In this document: piece by piece, positions 32,605-39,429 of the stretch
How the letters are laid out: each line of letters opens with the position of its first letter
Numbering within the stretch: the stretch's first letter is position 1
Assembly: GCA_036260395.1 (NCBI GenBank)
Contig: DASZZY010000066.1
Span: 1 to 48,120, forward strand
From: DASZZY01 sp036260395
GTDB lineage: Bacteria > Actinomycetota > UBA4738 > CALAEC01
Length of the DNA: 48,120 bases
Direction: 5' to 3'
Program-made: the position numbers and the translations under genes
The notes under the pieces: model-generated
The model's database searches: none
What the model saw: only the letters and a program-made list of their open reading frames with translations
Told to the model about the DNA's origin: nothing

Positions 32605-33215
32605 CGGCGGGCCGCAGCGCCGACGAGCCGCGCTTCTTCGGGACCGCCTCAGCGTTCCGCCGCTGGCTGGAGACGAACCACGAGCGCGAGAGGGAGCTGT
32701 GGGTCGGCTTCCGGAAGGTCGGCTCCGGCGCCGCGAGCATCACGTGGGCGGAGGCCGTGGACGAGGCGCTGTGCTTCGGGTGGATCGACGGGGTGCGGAA
32801 GGGCCTGGACGAGGAGCGGTACGTGAACCGGTTCACGCCGCGGAGGGCCGGCAGCACGTGGAGCGCCAGGAACGTCGCGCGCGTCCGGGCGCTCACGCAG
32901 GAAGGCCGGATGCACCCTGCCGGCCTCCGGGCGTTCGAGGCACGCCTCGACGGGAGGACGGGCACCTATTCCTACGAGCAGGCGGACGACGCGCGGTTGG
33001 ACGGCGCCTCGGAACGACGGTTCCGGGCGCGAGGGAAGGCCTGGGAGTTCTTCCGGTCGCAGCCTCCCTCGTACCGGAAGGCGACCGTCTGGTGGGTCAG
33101 GAGCGCCAAGCTGGAAGAGACGCGCGAGCGGCGGCTGGCGACGCTGATCGACGACTCCGAGCACGGCCGCAGGGTCCGGCCCCTCACGCCGAGGCGGCGC
33201 GGGGAGACCGTGTGA
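32601..33215 (+). CDS. YdeI/OmdA-family protein
   Basis: 204 residues of the YdeI/OmpD-associated family: RFFGTASAFRRWLETNHERE, then ELWVGFRKVGSG and ITWAEAVDEALCFGWIDGVR with SLRKG-like continuation and YVNRFTPRRAGSTWSARNVA. The family is linked to acid or antimicrobial-peptide resistance in some bacteria, but its biochemical role is unclear. The ATG overlaps the thrS stop (ATGA), and its own stop overlaps the HIT gene start (TGATG), so it is translated within the thrS operon. C-terminal helical domain complete. Confidence 0.88.
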   Translation: MTAGRSADEPRFFGTASAFRRWLETNHERERELWVGFRKVGSGAASITWAEAVDEALCFGWIDGVRKGLDEERYVNRFTPRRAGSTWSARNVARVRALTQEGRMHPAGLRAFEARLDGRTGTYSYEQADDARLDGASERRFRARGKAWEFFRSQPPSYRKATVWWVRSAKLEETRERRLATLIDDSEHGRRVRPLTPRRRGETV

Positions 33216-33706
33216 TGGAGCGCCTGTGGAGCCCGTGGCGGATGGAGTACATCCGCTCCGCGCGCCGGGGCGACGATGCCGGGTGTCTGTTCTGCGACCT
33301 GGTGGGGAAGGGCGACGACGAGGAGGCGCTGATCCTGGCCCGCACCGACCGGGCCTTCGCGGTCCTCAACGCCTACCCGTACAACGCCGGGCACCTGATG
33401 GTCGCGCCCCTCCGGCACGTCGGTCGCCTCGAGGAGCTCGACGAGGAGGAGGTCGTGGAGACCCAGCGCCTGCTCCAGAGGGCGCTCGGGGCGCTGCGCG
33501 AGGTCGCCGAGCCCGACGGGTTCAACCTCGGCATGAACCTCGGACGGGTGGCCGGGGCCGGCGTGCCGGACCACGCGCACTGGCACGTCGTCCCGCGGTG
33601 GGACGGCGATACGAACTTCATGCCGGTGGTCGGAGACACGAAGGTCCTTCCCGAGCTGCTGGCCGAGACGTACGGGAAGCTGCAGCCGGCGTTCGAGCGG
33701 GCATGA
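33215..33706 (+). CDS. HIT-family nucleotide hydrolase/phosphorylase
   Basis: 163 residues. The histidine-triad motif HAHWHVVPRW (HxHxHxx) carries the nucleophile. NAYPYNAGHLMVAPLRHVGR and an N-terminal CLFC pair (possible zinc site) match the mycobacterial Rv2613c-type diadenosine tetraphosphate phosphorylases, which also lie beside thrS. Probably cleaves Ap4A-like dinucleotides. Start: TGATG overlap, ATG at 33215 (GTG at 33212 is also in frame). Followed by a VOC gene with a 4-bp overlap. Confidence 0.9.
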   Translation: MERLWSPWRMEYIRSARRGDDAGCLFCDLVGKGDDEEALILARTDRAFAVLNAYPYNAGHLMVAPLRHVGRLEELDEEEVVETQRLLQRALGALREVAEPDGFNLGMNLGRVAGAGVPDHAHWHVVPRWDGDTNFMPVVGDTKVLPELLAETYGKLQPAFERA

Positions 33707-34110
33707 CGGCCTTTCCCGCCGAAGGGATGGAGCTCACCCACATCCTCGTGGTGAGGGACCTCGAACGAGCCGCGTCGTTCTACCGGGACGTGCTGGGGGC
33801 GGAGCCGTACCGGCAGTACGGCGGGACGTCGGCGGTGTTCGGCTTCAACGGCGCGTGGCTGCTGGTCGTGACCGGCGGCGGGCCCACGGAGGACAAGCCC
33901 ACGGTCACGTTCGCGCCGCCGACGGATCCGGACACGGTGAGCCACGCCATGACGATCCGGGTCCCCGATTGCCGCGCGGCGTACGAGACGTTGCGGGAGC
34001 GCGGCGCGCCCTTCCTGACGCCTCCCGTCGAGCGCGGCTCTGAGGTCCGGGCGTTCTTCCGCGACCCCGACGGCCACCTGTTCGAGATCAGCGAGTACCG
34101 GTCCGGCTGA
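33703..34110 (+). CDS. VOC family (glyoxalase-like) protein
   Basis: 135 residues. LTHILVVRDLERAASFYRDV at the start and FFRDPDGHLFEISEY at the end give one VOC unit with the usual His and Glu metal ligands. Could be a dioxygenase, lyase or resistance protein; no substrate is evident. It overlaps the HIT stop by 4 bp (ATGA) and ends 7 bp before the alkylmercury-lyase gene, so it continues the operon. Unrelated in close sequence to the VOC gene at 11081. Confidence 0.87.
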   Translation: MTAFPAEGMELTHILVVRDLERAASFYRDVLGAEPYRQYGGTSAVFGFNGAWLLVVTGGGPTEDKPTVTFAPPTDPDTVSHAMTIRVPDCRAAYETLRERGAPFLTPPVERGSEVRAFFRDPDGHLFEISEYRSG

Positions 34111-34117
34111 GGACGCG

Positions 34118-34789
34118 ATGGACGGGTTCGACGGCCGCGTGCGGCTGCACATCTACGAGCGCTTCGTGGCCGATGGCCGGCCGCCGACCGCCAGCGAGAC
34201 GGCGGTCGCCCTGGGCCGCGATCCCGGCGAGGTCGAGGCGGCGTTCCGGCGCCTGGCCGAGGGCCGGGTCATCGTCCTCGAGCCCGGGACGCTCGATATC
34301 TGGATGGCCAACCCGCTGTCCGCGAGGCCGACGTCGTTCCGGGTGCAGACGGCCGACGGTCGGTCCTACGACGGCACGTGCGCCTGGGACGCCCCCGGCG
34401 TCCTGGCGATGCTGGGCGTCGATGGCCGGGTCCAGACTCCGTGCCCGGACTGCCAGGAGCCCCTGGAGCTGGTGATCCGCGAGGGGGAGCTGGAACCCGT
34501 CGAGGCGGTGGCCCACTTCGCGGTCCCGGCGGCCCGGTGGTGGGACGACATCGGCTTCACCTGAAGCACGATGTTGCTCTTCCGGTCGGAAGAGCACGTG
34601 GATCGCTGGCTCCAGCGAGAACACCTCGAACGCGGAGGCGTCCTGTCCCCGGAGCAGCTCTGGCGGCTGGCGCGCGCATGGTATGCGACGCGCATGGAGC
34701 CCGACTGGCGGCGATGGACGCCGGACGAGGCTCAGGAGCTCTTCGACGGCCTCGGTCTCACCGGGCGCTTCTGGCAGCTCCGTCGCTGA
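34118..34789 (+). CDS. merB: alkylmercury lyase (MerB)-like protein, candidate selenoprotein with in-frame TGA
   Basis: 223-residue frame read through one TGA at 34562-34564 (residue 149). Residues 1-70 form the winged-helix-like N-terminus and 72-148 the MerB core (GTCAWDAPGVLAML, then CPDC and RWWDDIGFT). After the TGA the same frame continues STMLLFRSEEHVDRW to the end, clearly homologous. MerB cleaves carbon-mercury bonds with Cys96, Asp99 and Cys159 (plasmid R831b numbering). Here Cys88 and Asp91 (CAWD) are present and the third site, 61 residues later, is the TGA. A stem-loop with a GGUC apical loop begins 2 nt after it. Selenocysteine at a catalytic thiol is therefore likely. A nonsense-mutated gene is the alternative. 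No other mer genes nearby. Confidence 0.75.
34567..34600 (+). promoter_or_regulatory. candidate bacterial SECIS stem-loop
   Basis: Starts 2 nt after the TGA. CACG (34567-34570) pairs with CGTG (34597-34600). A 4-nt bulge on the 5' side is followed by a perfect 9-bp stem (TGCTCTTCC with GGAAGAGCA) capped by the tetraloop GGTC (34584-34587), 19 nt from the TGA. E. coli fdhF has the same GGUC loop, which SelB recognises, at nearly the same distance. Confidence 0.7.
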
Positions 34790-34815
34790 TGGCGGCGGAC
34801 GTCGACCGGCCCCGG

Positions 34816-34821
34816 TAGGCT
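34816..34821 (+). promoter_or_regulatory. -10 box, leaderless DMT gene
   Basis: TAGGCT, then 7 nt, then GTG at 34829; no ribosome site. Possibly an independent promoter after the thrS-merB operon. Confidence 0.45.
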
Positions 34822-34828
34822 CTGCCGC

Positions 34829-35272
34829 GTGTCGGGGGTCAAGGTCGCGATCGCCCTGTCGCTGGTCGCGGGGATCGCAGGAGCGCTGCAGGCCGCGTTC
34901 TCGGGCTCGCTGGGACGCCGGGTGGGCAGCCTCGAGGCGGCGGCCTTCCTGGGCGTCCTCGGCGCGCTCGTCCTCCTGGCGGCCGCCGTGTGGCTGCGAG
35001 GAGCCGGCGGGGTGGTGGAGGGGCTCCGTCACCCCCCGTGGCTGTGGCTCGGCGGGGCCTTCGGGGCACTGGTCGTGTTCACGCTGGCGTTCTCCCCCCC
35101 GCGGATCGGCACGTTCGGGACGATCGCGCTGCTGGTCGCCGGGCAGCTCGTGGCCGGCGCGCTGATCGACGCGTTCGGGCTGCTCGGGTTCGAGCGGGTC
35201 CCGCTGAGCCTGGGACGGCTGGCGGGGCTCGGCCTCCTGGCGGCCGGCGCGATCCTGGTCCTGCGCCGGTAG
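34829..35272 (+). CDS. DMT-superfamily (YdcZ/DUF606-type) transporter
   Basis: 147 residues and five predicted helices: VAIALSLVAGIAGALQAAFSG, EAAAFLGVLGALVLLAAAVW, WLWLGGAFGALVVFTLAFSP, TIALLVAGQLVAGALIDAFG and LAGLGLLAAGAILVL. This is the short, single-repeat DMT-like family (YdcZ, DUF606), which works as dimers or pairs; substrate unknown. The GTG at 34829 lies 7 nt after TAGGCT (34816-34821) with no ribosome site, so it may be leaderless. Convergent with the glutaredoxin-like gene, 4 bp apart. Confidence 0.85.
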   Translation: MSGVKVAIALSLVAGIAGALQAAFSGSLGRRVGSLEAAAFLGVLGALVLLAAAVWLRGAGGVVEGLRHPPWLWLGGAFGALVVFTLAFSPPRIGTFGTIALLVAGQLVAGALIDAFGLLGFERVPLSLGRLAGLGLLAAGAILVLRR

Positions 35273-35276
35273 CGCC

Positions 35277-35525
35277 TCAGCCGGCGGACGCCACGCCGAC
35301 CTTGGCCTCGAGCTCGGCGTCGGAGGGCTCCACGAGAACGGAGCCGTCGGGGAAGACCATGACCGGGATGTTGGAACGCCCGCCGATCCGCCGGGCCTCC
35401 TCGGCCATCGCCGGGTCGTGCTCGACGTCGATCCACCGGTACGCGATGCCGCGGCGATCCAGGAATCGCCTGGCCCGGTGGCAGTCGCCGCACCAGTCCG
35501 CCCCGTACATCACGATGTCGGCCAT
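35277..35525 (-). CDS. glutaredoxin/thioredoxin-fold protein
   Basis: 82 residues. MADIVMYGADWCGDCHRARR carries the CGDC redox site; SNIPVMVFPDG supplies the cis-Pro after VP-like turn. A small thiol-disulfide oxidoreductase of the mycoredoxin/glutaredoxin-like group. ATG at 35525 is chosen; a GTG one codon earlier is also possible. TATCTA lies 7 nt upstream of the ATG, hinting at a leaderless start, but the match is weak. It could support thiol chemistry, yet no link to the MerB-like gene can be shown. Confidence 0.88.
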   Translation of the reverse strand: MADIVMYGADWCGDCHRARRFLDRRGIAYRWIDVEHDPAMAEEARRIGGRSNIPVMVFPDGSVLVEPSDAELEAKVGVASAG

Positions 35526-35545
35526 CACCCCTTAGATACCACGGC

Positions 35546-36175
35546 TCAGGCCGTCCGGAACGCCGCCAGGTATGCCGGGTGCCACCGGAGGCCCGGGAGG
35601 AGCCAGGGGGTGTGCGGCGCGTACGACTCTCCGACCACCTCGAACCCCGCGTCCTCGAACAGGGCGCGGACCTCCTCGCCGGAGGGGCGGTAGATGTGCG
35701 TGGGGTCCGCAGCGTACGCCAGTCGGTAGATCGCGCGGCTGACGGCATTGTTGATCGTCGGCAGGTGCACGACACAGAGGCCTCCGGGACCGAGGGCATC
35801 GCGGATGGTCCGGGCGCCCGCCGCAGGGTCCGGCAGGTGCTCGACGATGTTGATGGCCAGCACGACCTCGAACCGGCGCCGGAACGGGAGCGGCCGCTGG
35901 ACGTCCGCCTGCACGACGCGGACGCCGGGCAGCCGCACCGCCGCCTGGCGCGCGGCGTGGACGGAGACGTCGATACCGAACAGCTCGTAGCGGCGGCGGA
36001 ACCGCGCCAGCAGGTACCCGTAGCCGCAGCCGATGTCCAGCAGCGCCCCCTCCCTGGCGCCGTGGGCCTCGACCATCCGCACGATGAGGTCGTCCCGGGC
36101 CCGGTCGAAGCGCGTCTGCCGGGGGACCTCCCCGTAGAGGGTCCGGAAGTACTCCTCGTCGAACCCGGCGCTCAC
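35546..36175 (-). CDS. SAM-dependent class I methyltransferase
   Basis: 209 residues. SAM-binding glycine-rich motif LLDIGCGYGYL, the acidic strand FGIDVS and motif II/III VQADVQRPLPF, then VVLAINIVEHLPDPAAG (the DxxxHLxD-type motif of methyltransf_11/23 enzymes). Substrate unknown. The GTG start at 36175 overlaps the stop of the receiver-cyclase gene by 4 bp (GTGA), so the two are cotranslated; a possible link to signal transduction is only positional. Confidence 0.88.
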   Translation of the reverse strand: MSAGFDEEYFRTLYGEVPRQTRFDRARDDLIVRMVEAHGAREGALLDIGCGYGYLLARFRRRYELFGIDVSVHAARQAAVRLPGVRVVQADVQRPLPFRRRFEVVLAINIVEHLPDPAAGARTIRDALGPGGLCVVHLPTINNAVSRAIYRLAYAADPTHIYRPSGEEVRALFEDAGFEVVGESYAPHTPWLLPGLRWHPAYLAAFRTA

Positions 36176-37455
36176 CCGGGAAGGATCCGGTAGCACTCCA
36201 CGGGCTCGGACCGGCCCTTGACGGTCCTGGCCCCGACCGGCTCGACGCGGATCGATGGCGCGGCGGCGACGGTGGCGGCCGTGGCGAGCACCTCCCCGGC
36301 CACCGCCTCGCCCTGGAGGCGGGACGCCACGTTCACGGCGTCGCCGATCACCGTGTACTGGAGGCGCCCGCCGCCGCCCATCGTCCCGGCCATCACGGTC
36401 CCGGTGTTGACGCCGATCCCCATCCCGAGCGGCGCCAGACCGCCGCGTTCGGCCTCCGCGTTGAGCTGCCCCTGCCGGGCCTGCATGGCCAGGGCGCAGC
36501 GCAGGGCCCGCTCGGCGTGGTCGGCCACCGGGTCCGGGGCGCCGAAGACGACCATCACGGCGTCGCCGACGAACTCGTTGAGCGTGCCGCCGTGGGCCTG
36601 CACGACCTCGGCCATGGCCCCGAGGTGACGGGCCAGGACGTCCGCCACCTGCCGCGCCGGGAGCTGCTCGGCGAGCGTGGAGTAGCCGCGGATGTCCGAG
36701 AACAGGACCGTGGTCTCGACCTCCTCCTGGAGGCTGGCGGCGGAGGGCGCCGACCGGAGGCGCTCCACGACCTGGGCGGGGAGGAAGGACTTGAGGGTGC
36801 GGGCCGACGTCTCCCGGTCGACCACGGCGGCGTGGAGCCGCTTCAGCTGGTCAACGGCGGCCGACGCCCCCCGGCCGGCGTCGTCGGCCAGCCGGCGGAA
36901 CAGGTGGGTGACCCGGCGGTCGATGGCCTCCTGCGTCGTCCCCAGGGCCTCGGCCATCTCGGCGTACCCCATCCCCTGCGCCATGAGGTCGAGGATCTGC
37001 CGGTCCGGGTCGGGCGCGTCCTTCCGGTCCGACAACCGCGCCGCGATCGAGGGGTCCACCGCGGAGCCGCCGGCGGCCACCTCCCGGATGGCCCGGACGA
37101 GCTCGTCCCCCTGCGCCAGCCGGTCCTTGAGCAGGTACGCCAGGCCGCTCTCGCCCCCACCGAGGAGGGCCAGCGCGTACGCCTCGTCGTCGTGCGCGGA
37201 CAGCACCACGACGCCGGTGTCCGGATGTCGCCCGCGGATCTCGTGCGCGGCGTCGATGCCCTCCAGCTGGAAGTGGGGCGGCATCTTGATGTCCGTCACC
37301 ACGACGTCCGGCTCGAGCTCCGCGGCCGTGGCCACCAGCGAGGGCGCGTCGGCGGCCACGCCGACGACCTCGATGCCCTCGGAGGCCTCGAGCAGCGCGC
37401 GGACGCCCTCGCGGACCAGCACGTTGTCTTCTCCGAGCACGACGCGGATCGTCAT
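36172..37455 (-). CDS. response regulator receiver fused to class III nucleotidyl cyclase
   Basis: 427 residues. Receiver domain 1-125 with Asp55 as phospho-acceptor (VVVTDIKMPP); a middle segment (about 140-190) resembles a degenerate LuxR helix-turn-helix (ILDLMAQGMGYAEMAEALG, then TTQEAIDRRVTHLFRRL). The cyclase is about 240-425: metal Asp in VLFSDIRGYSTLAE and in EFVGDAVMVVFGAP, and NVASRLQ near the transition-state site. The usual adenine-specifying Lys before the GDAVM motif is Glu here. Makes cAMP or another cyclic nucleotide in response to a kinase. Divergent from the NarL-type regulator (32-bp spacer). Confidence 0.9.
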   Translation of the reverse strand: MTIRVVLGEDNVLVREGVRALLEASEGIEVVGVAADAPSLVATAAELEPDVVVTDIKMPPHFQLEGIDAAHEIRGRHPDTGVVVLSAHDDEAYALALLGGGESGLAYLLKDRLAQGDELVRAIREVAAGGSAVDPSIAARLSDRKDAPDPDRQILDLMAQGMGYAEMAEALGTTQEAIDRRVTHLFRRLADDAGRGASAAVDQLKRLHAAVVDRETSARTLKSFLPAQVVERLRSAPSAASLQEEVETTVLFSDIRGYSTLAEQLPARQVADVLARHLGAMAEVVQAHGGTLNEFVGDAVMVVFGAPDPVADHAERALRCALAMQARQGQLNAEAERGGLAPLGMGIGVNTGTVMAGTMGGGGRLQYTVIGDAVNVASRLQGEAVAGEVLATAATVAAAPSIRVEPVGARTVKGRSEPVECYRILPG

Positions 37456-37475
37456 CGGGGCCTCATGGTCGCATG

Positions 37476-37481
37476 TACCAT
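37476..37481 (+). promoter_or_regulatory. -10 box, leaderless response regulator gene
   Basis: TACCAT, 6 nt, then GTG at 37488. There is no ribosome site. It lies inside the 32-bp spacer shared with the divergent receiver-cyclase gene. Confidence 0.55.
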
Positions 37482-37487
37482 CGCAGC

Positions 37488-38165
37488 GTGACCCTGCGGG
37501 TCGTGTTCGCCGAGGATAACTACCTGGTTCGCGAGGGCACGGCGGCGCTGCTGGCCAGCGTCGCTGACCTCGAGCTGACGGCCACCGTCTCCGACGGGGA
37601 CGCGCTCCTCGACGCGGTGGCCGAGACGAAGCCCGACGCGGTGCTCACCGACATCCGGATGCCGCCGAGCCACACGACCGAGGGCATCGAGGCCGCCCGG
37701 AAGATCCGCGACGAGCACCCCGGGACCGGCGTGGTCGTCCTCTCGCAGTTCGCCGAGGAGGACTACGCGTACGAGCTGCTCAAGGACGGCGCCGAGGGAC
37801 TCGGGTACCTCCTGAAGGAGCGGGTGGCCGATGTCGAGGAGGTCGTCCGGGCGCTCCGCGAGGTGGCCCGCGGCGGCTCCGTCCTCGACCCCAAGGTGGT
37901 GGAGGGGCTCGTGGCGCGGAAGGAGCGCATGGCCCGGTCTCCGCTGTCCCAGCTGACGGAGCGCGAACGCGACGTGCTCCGGCTGATGGCCGAGGGGAGG
38001 AACAACGCCGCGATCGCCAAGGAGCTGTTCCTCACCGAGCGCGCCGTCGAGAAGCACATCAACTCCCTGTTCCACAAGCTCGGCCTCACCGAGGAGCCGG
38101 ACGTCCACCGCCGGGTCATGGCGGTGTTGGCGTTCCTGCGAGAGGAACGGGCCCCGCCGGGCTGA
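37488..38165 (+). CDS. NarL/LuxR-family response regulator
   Basis: 225 residues. Receiver with Asp55 in VLTDIRMPP and acidic pair EDN near the N-terminus; C-terminal LuxR helix-turn-helix (SQLTERERDVLRLMAEGRNN through AVEKHINSLFHKLGL). The GTG at 37488 sits 6 nt after TACCAT and gives the normal N-terminus VTLRVVFAEDNYLVREG; the ATG at 37473 would add five residues. HisKA_3 kinases of the array at 39430 are the usual partners of NarL-type regulators, so this is its likely cognate regulator. Ends at a hairpin (38149-38173). Confidence 0.93.
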   Translation: MTLRVVFAEDNYLVREGTAALLASVADLELTATVSDGDALLDAVAETKPDAVLTDIRMPPSHTTEGIEAARKIRDEHPGTGVVVLSQFAEEDYAYELLKDGAEGLGYLLKERVADVEEVVRALREVARGGSVLDPKVVEGLVARKERMARSPLSQLTERERDVLRLMAEGRNNAAIAKELFLTERAVEKHINSLFHKLGLTEEPDVHRRVMAVLAFLREERAPPG

Positions 38166-38173
38166 CGGGGCCC
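38149..38173. terminator. hairpin between convergent genes
   Basis: GGGCCCCG pairs with CGGGGCCC across a 9-nt loop, spanning the stop codon of the response regulator and lying between convergent genes. No T-run. Confidence 0.55.
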
Positions 38174-38179
38174 CACTCC

Positions 38180-38587
38180 TCACTGCCGGCTCCGGGTGTC
38201 CACCACCAGTACCGAGCTCTGCGCCCGGCGCAGGACCTCGTTCGGGACGCTCCGGAGGTACGAGAGCAGCCGGCCGTGAACGCCCCGGTTGCCGACCACG
38301 ATGACGTCCGCTCGCTCGTCCCCGGCGACCCGGCAGATCCCCTCGGCCGGATCGCCGTGCTCCTGCCGGATGCGGACCTTGACGCCGGGGAACCGCCGCG
38401 GCATGCCCGCCAGGTACTCCGCCGGATCGGCGGCCTTGTCGGCGTCGAAGACGTCACGCGCCGCGGTCGCGGGGCGAACGTACACCACCACCAGGTCGGC
38501 ACCGCGCGCCCGGGCCAGGTCGGCCGCCGTCTCGACCGCGAGATCCGCCGCGGACGAGGTGTCCGTGCCCACCAGCACCGTTCCCAT
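38180..38587 (-). CDS. universal stress protein (UspA)
   Basis: 135 residues, single Usp domain. TVLVGTDTSSAADLAVETAA at the N-terminus and VIVVGNRGVHGRLLSYLRSV (the G-2x-G-9x-type ATP-binding motif, here slightly divergent), ending SSVLVVD. Such proteins bind ATP and help survival under stress. GGGAGGAG precedes the ATG. Next minus-strand gene (38610) encodes a cupredoxin lipoprotein 22 bp upstream; they may form an operon with the small gene at 39104. Confidence 0.9.
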   Translation of the reverse strand: MGTVLVGTDTSSAADLAVETAADLARARGADLVVVYVRPATAARDVFDADKAADPAEYLAGMPRRFPGVKVRIRQEHGDPAEGICRVAGDERADVIVVGNRGVHGRLLSYLRSVPNEVLRRAQSSVLVVDTRSRQ

Positions 38588-38609
38588 CGCGATCTCCTCC
38601 CTCGGGCCG

Positions 38610-39086
38610 CTACGTGACCGTCAGCTCGCCGAACATGCCCTTGGCGTAATGGGCGTCACCGTCGGGGGCCGAGACGAAGCACACGTACGCGTAGCGCCCC
38701 GTCTCGAGGTCCAACGTCACCTCGCCGGTCTTCCCGGCGGCCACCGGCTGCTGGATGCCGCCGACTTCCTCCACGAACTTCTGCGATCGCTTCTCGGACA
38801 GCTCGAACAGCTCCTCGAGGCTCATGTCGGTGCCTTCGATGCGCACGAAGAAGATCATGTGCGGCTCCTGCCCCACGTTCCGCATCACGAACGTGGTCGC
38901 CCCCGAGGGAAGCGAGGCGGGCACCCCCTCGAACGCGTACTCCACGGCGCGTATCTCGACCGTCCCCGGCCCCTGTGCGCCCGTCCCCGGTTCTCGTCCG
39001 CCCGTTCCCGTGCGCTGGGCGGCGCCACCGCCGCATGCGGCGAGCGCCATCGAAAAGGCGGCTGCTCCCACTACGAGTCCGCGCAT
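38610..39086 (-). CDS. cupredoxin-like lipoprotein
   Basis: 158 residues. Lipobox ALAAC (Cys18), a Gly/Thr-rich linker, then a cupredoxin-like domain with likely copper ligands in EPHMIFF (His), YVCFVS (Cys) and DAHYAKGMFG (His, Met). The EPHMIFF and C...H...M pattern is usual for plastocyanin-like proteins. It probably binds copper on the outer face of the membrane. An insertion (GTDMSLEELFELSEKRSQKF) lies between strands. AAAGGGGG precedes the ATG. Similar in role, but not close in sequence, to the cupredoxin part of the gene at 28054. Confidence 0.85.
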   Translation of the reverse strand: MRGLVVGAAAFSMALAACGGGAAQRTGTGGREPGTGAQGPGTVEIRAVEYAFEGVPASLPSGATTFVMRNVGQEPHMIFFVRIEGTDMSLEELFELSEKRSQKFVEEVGGIQQPVAAGKTGEVTLDLETGRYAYVCFVSAPDGDAHYAKGMFGELTVT

Positions 39087-39103
39087 CGGCGTCCCCCTTT
39101 CTC

Positions 39104-39235
39104 TCAGAAGGCCTGCGTCGGCTTGCGATGGACCGCCCGAACGAGCCGACGCTCGAGGATGCGGGCCGCCGCGGCCATCACCACCCCGAGCATCCGTCGC
39201 TCGATCCGCCGCCAGATCCTCGTCCTTCGGCTCAT
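39104..39235 (-). CDS. 43-residue basic small protein
   Basis: MSRRTRIWRRIERRMLGVVM then AAAARILERRLVRAVHRKPT and AF. Strong AAGGAGGG site 5 nt before the ATG and position 17 nt upstream of the cupredoxin lipoprotein (38610-39086) support a real gene. It is Arg-rich with a short hydrophobic stretch (MLGVVMAAAARIL), suggesting a membrane-associated amphipathic helix. No family recognised; function unknown. Confidence 0.55.
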   Translation of the reverse strand: MSRRTRIWRRIERRMLGVVMAAAARILERRLVRAVHRKPTQAF

Positions 39236-39429
39236 CGGTCCCTCCTTCCGATCGGACCGATGATGGCCCGGACCCCGCCGGCGGCCCATCCGGCGGTCAC
39301 CACACTCGGGGCGGGAAACCACCCGCCCGCGGGGGAGCCAGCATCCCCCGGAGTGGTGGTGCCGGCCCCTTCGGAGGGGGGCGCCCCTACCCTTCCTGAC
39401 CTGGGCCTTCGGGCCGGATAATCCGGTTG

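Noticed and set aside
34571..34789. ATG-started small gene after the TGA of the MerB-like frame
   Set aside because: It is in the same frame as the MerB-like gene, matches that family's C-terminus, and its ATG lies inside the SECIS-like stem. Best explained as part of the upstream gene.
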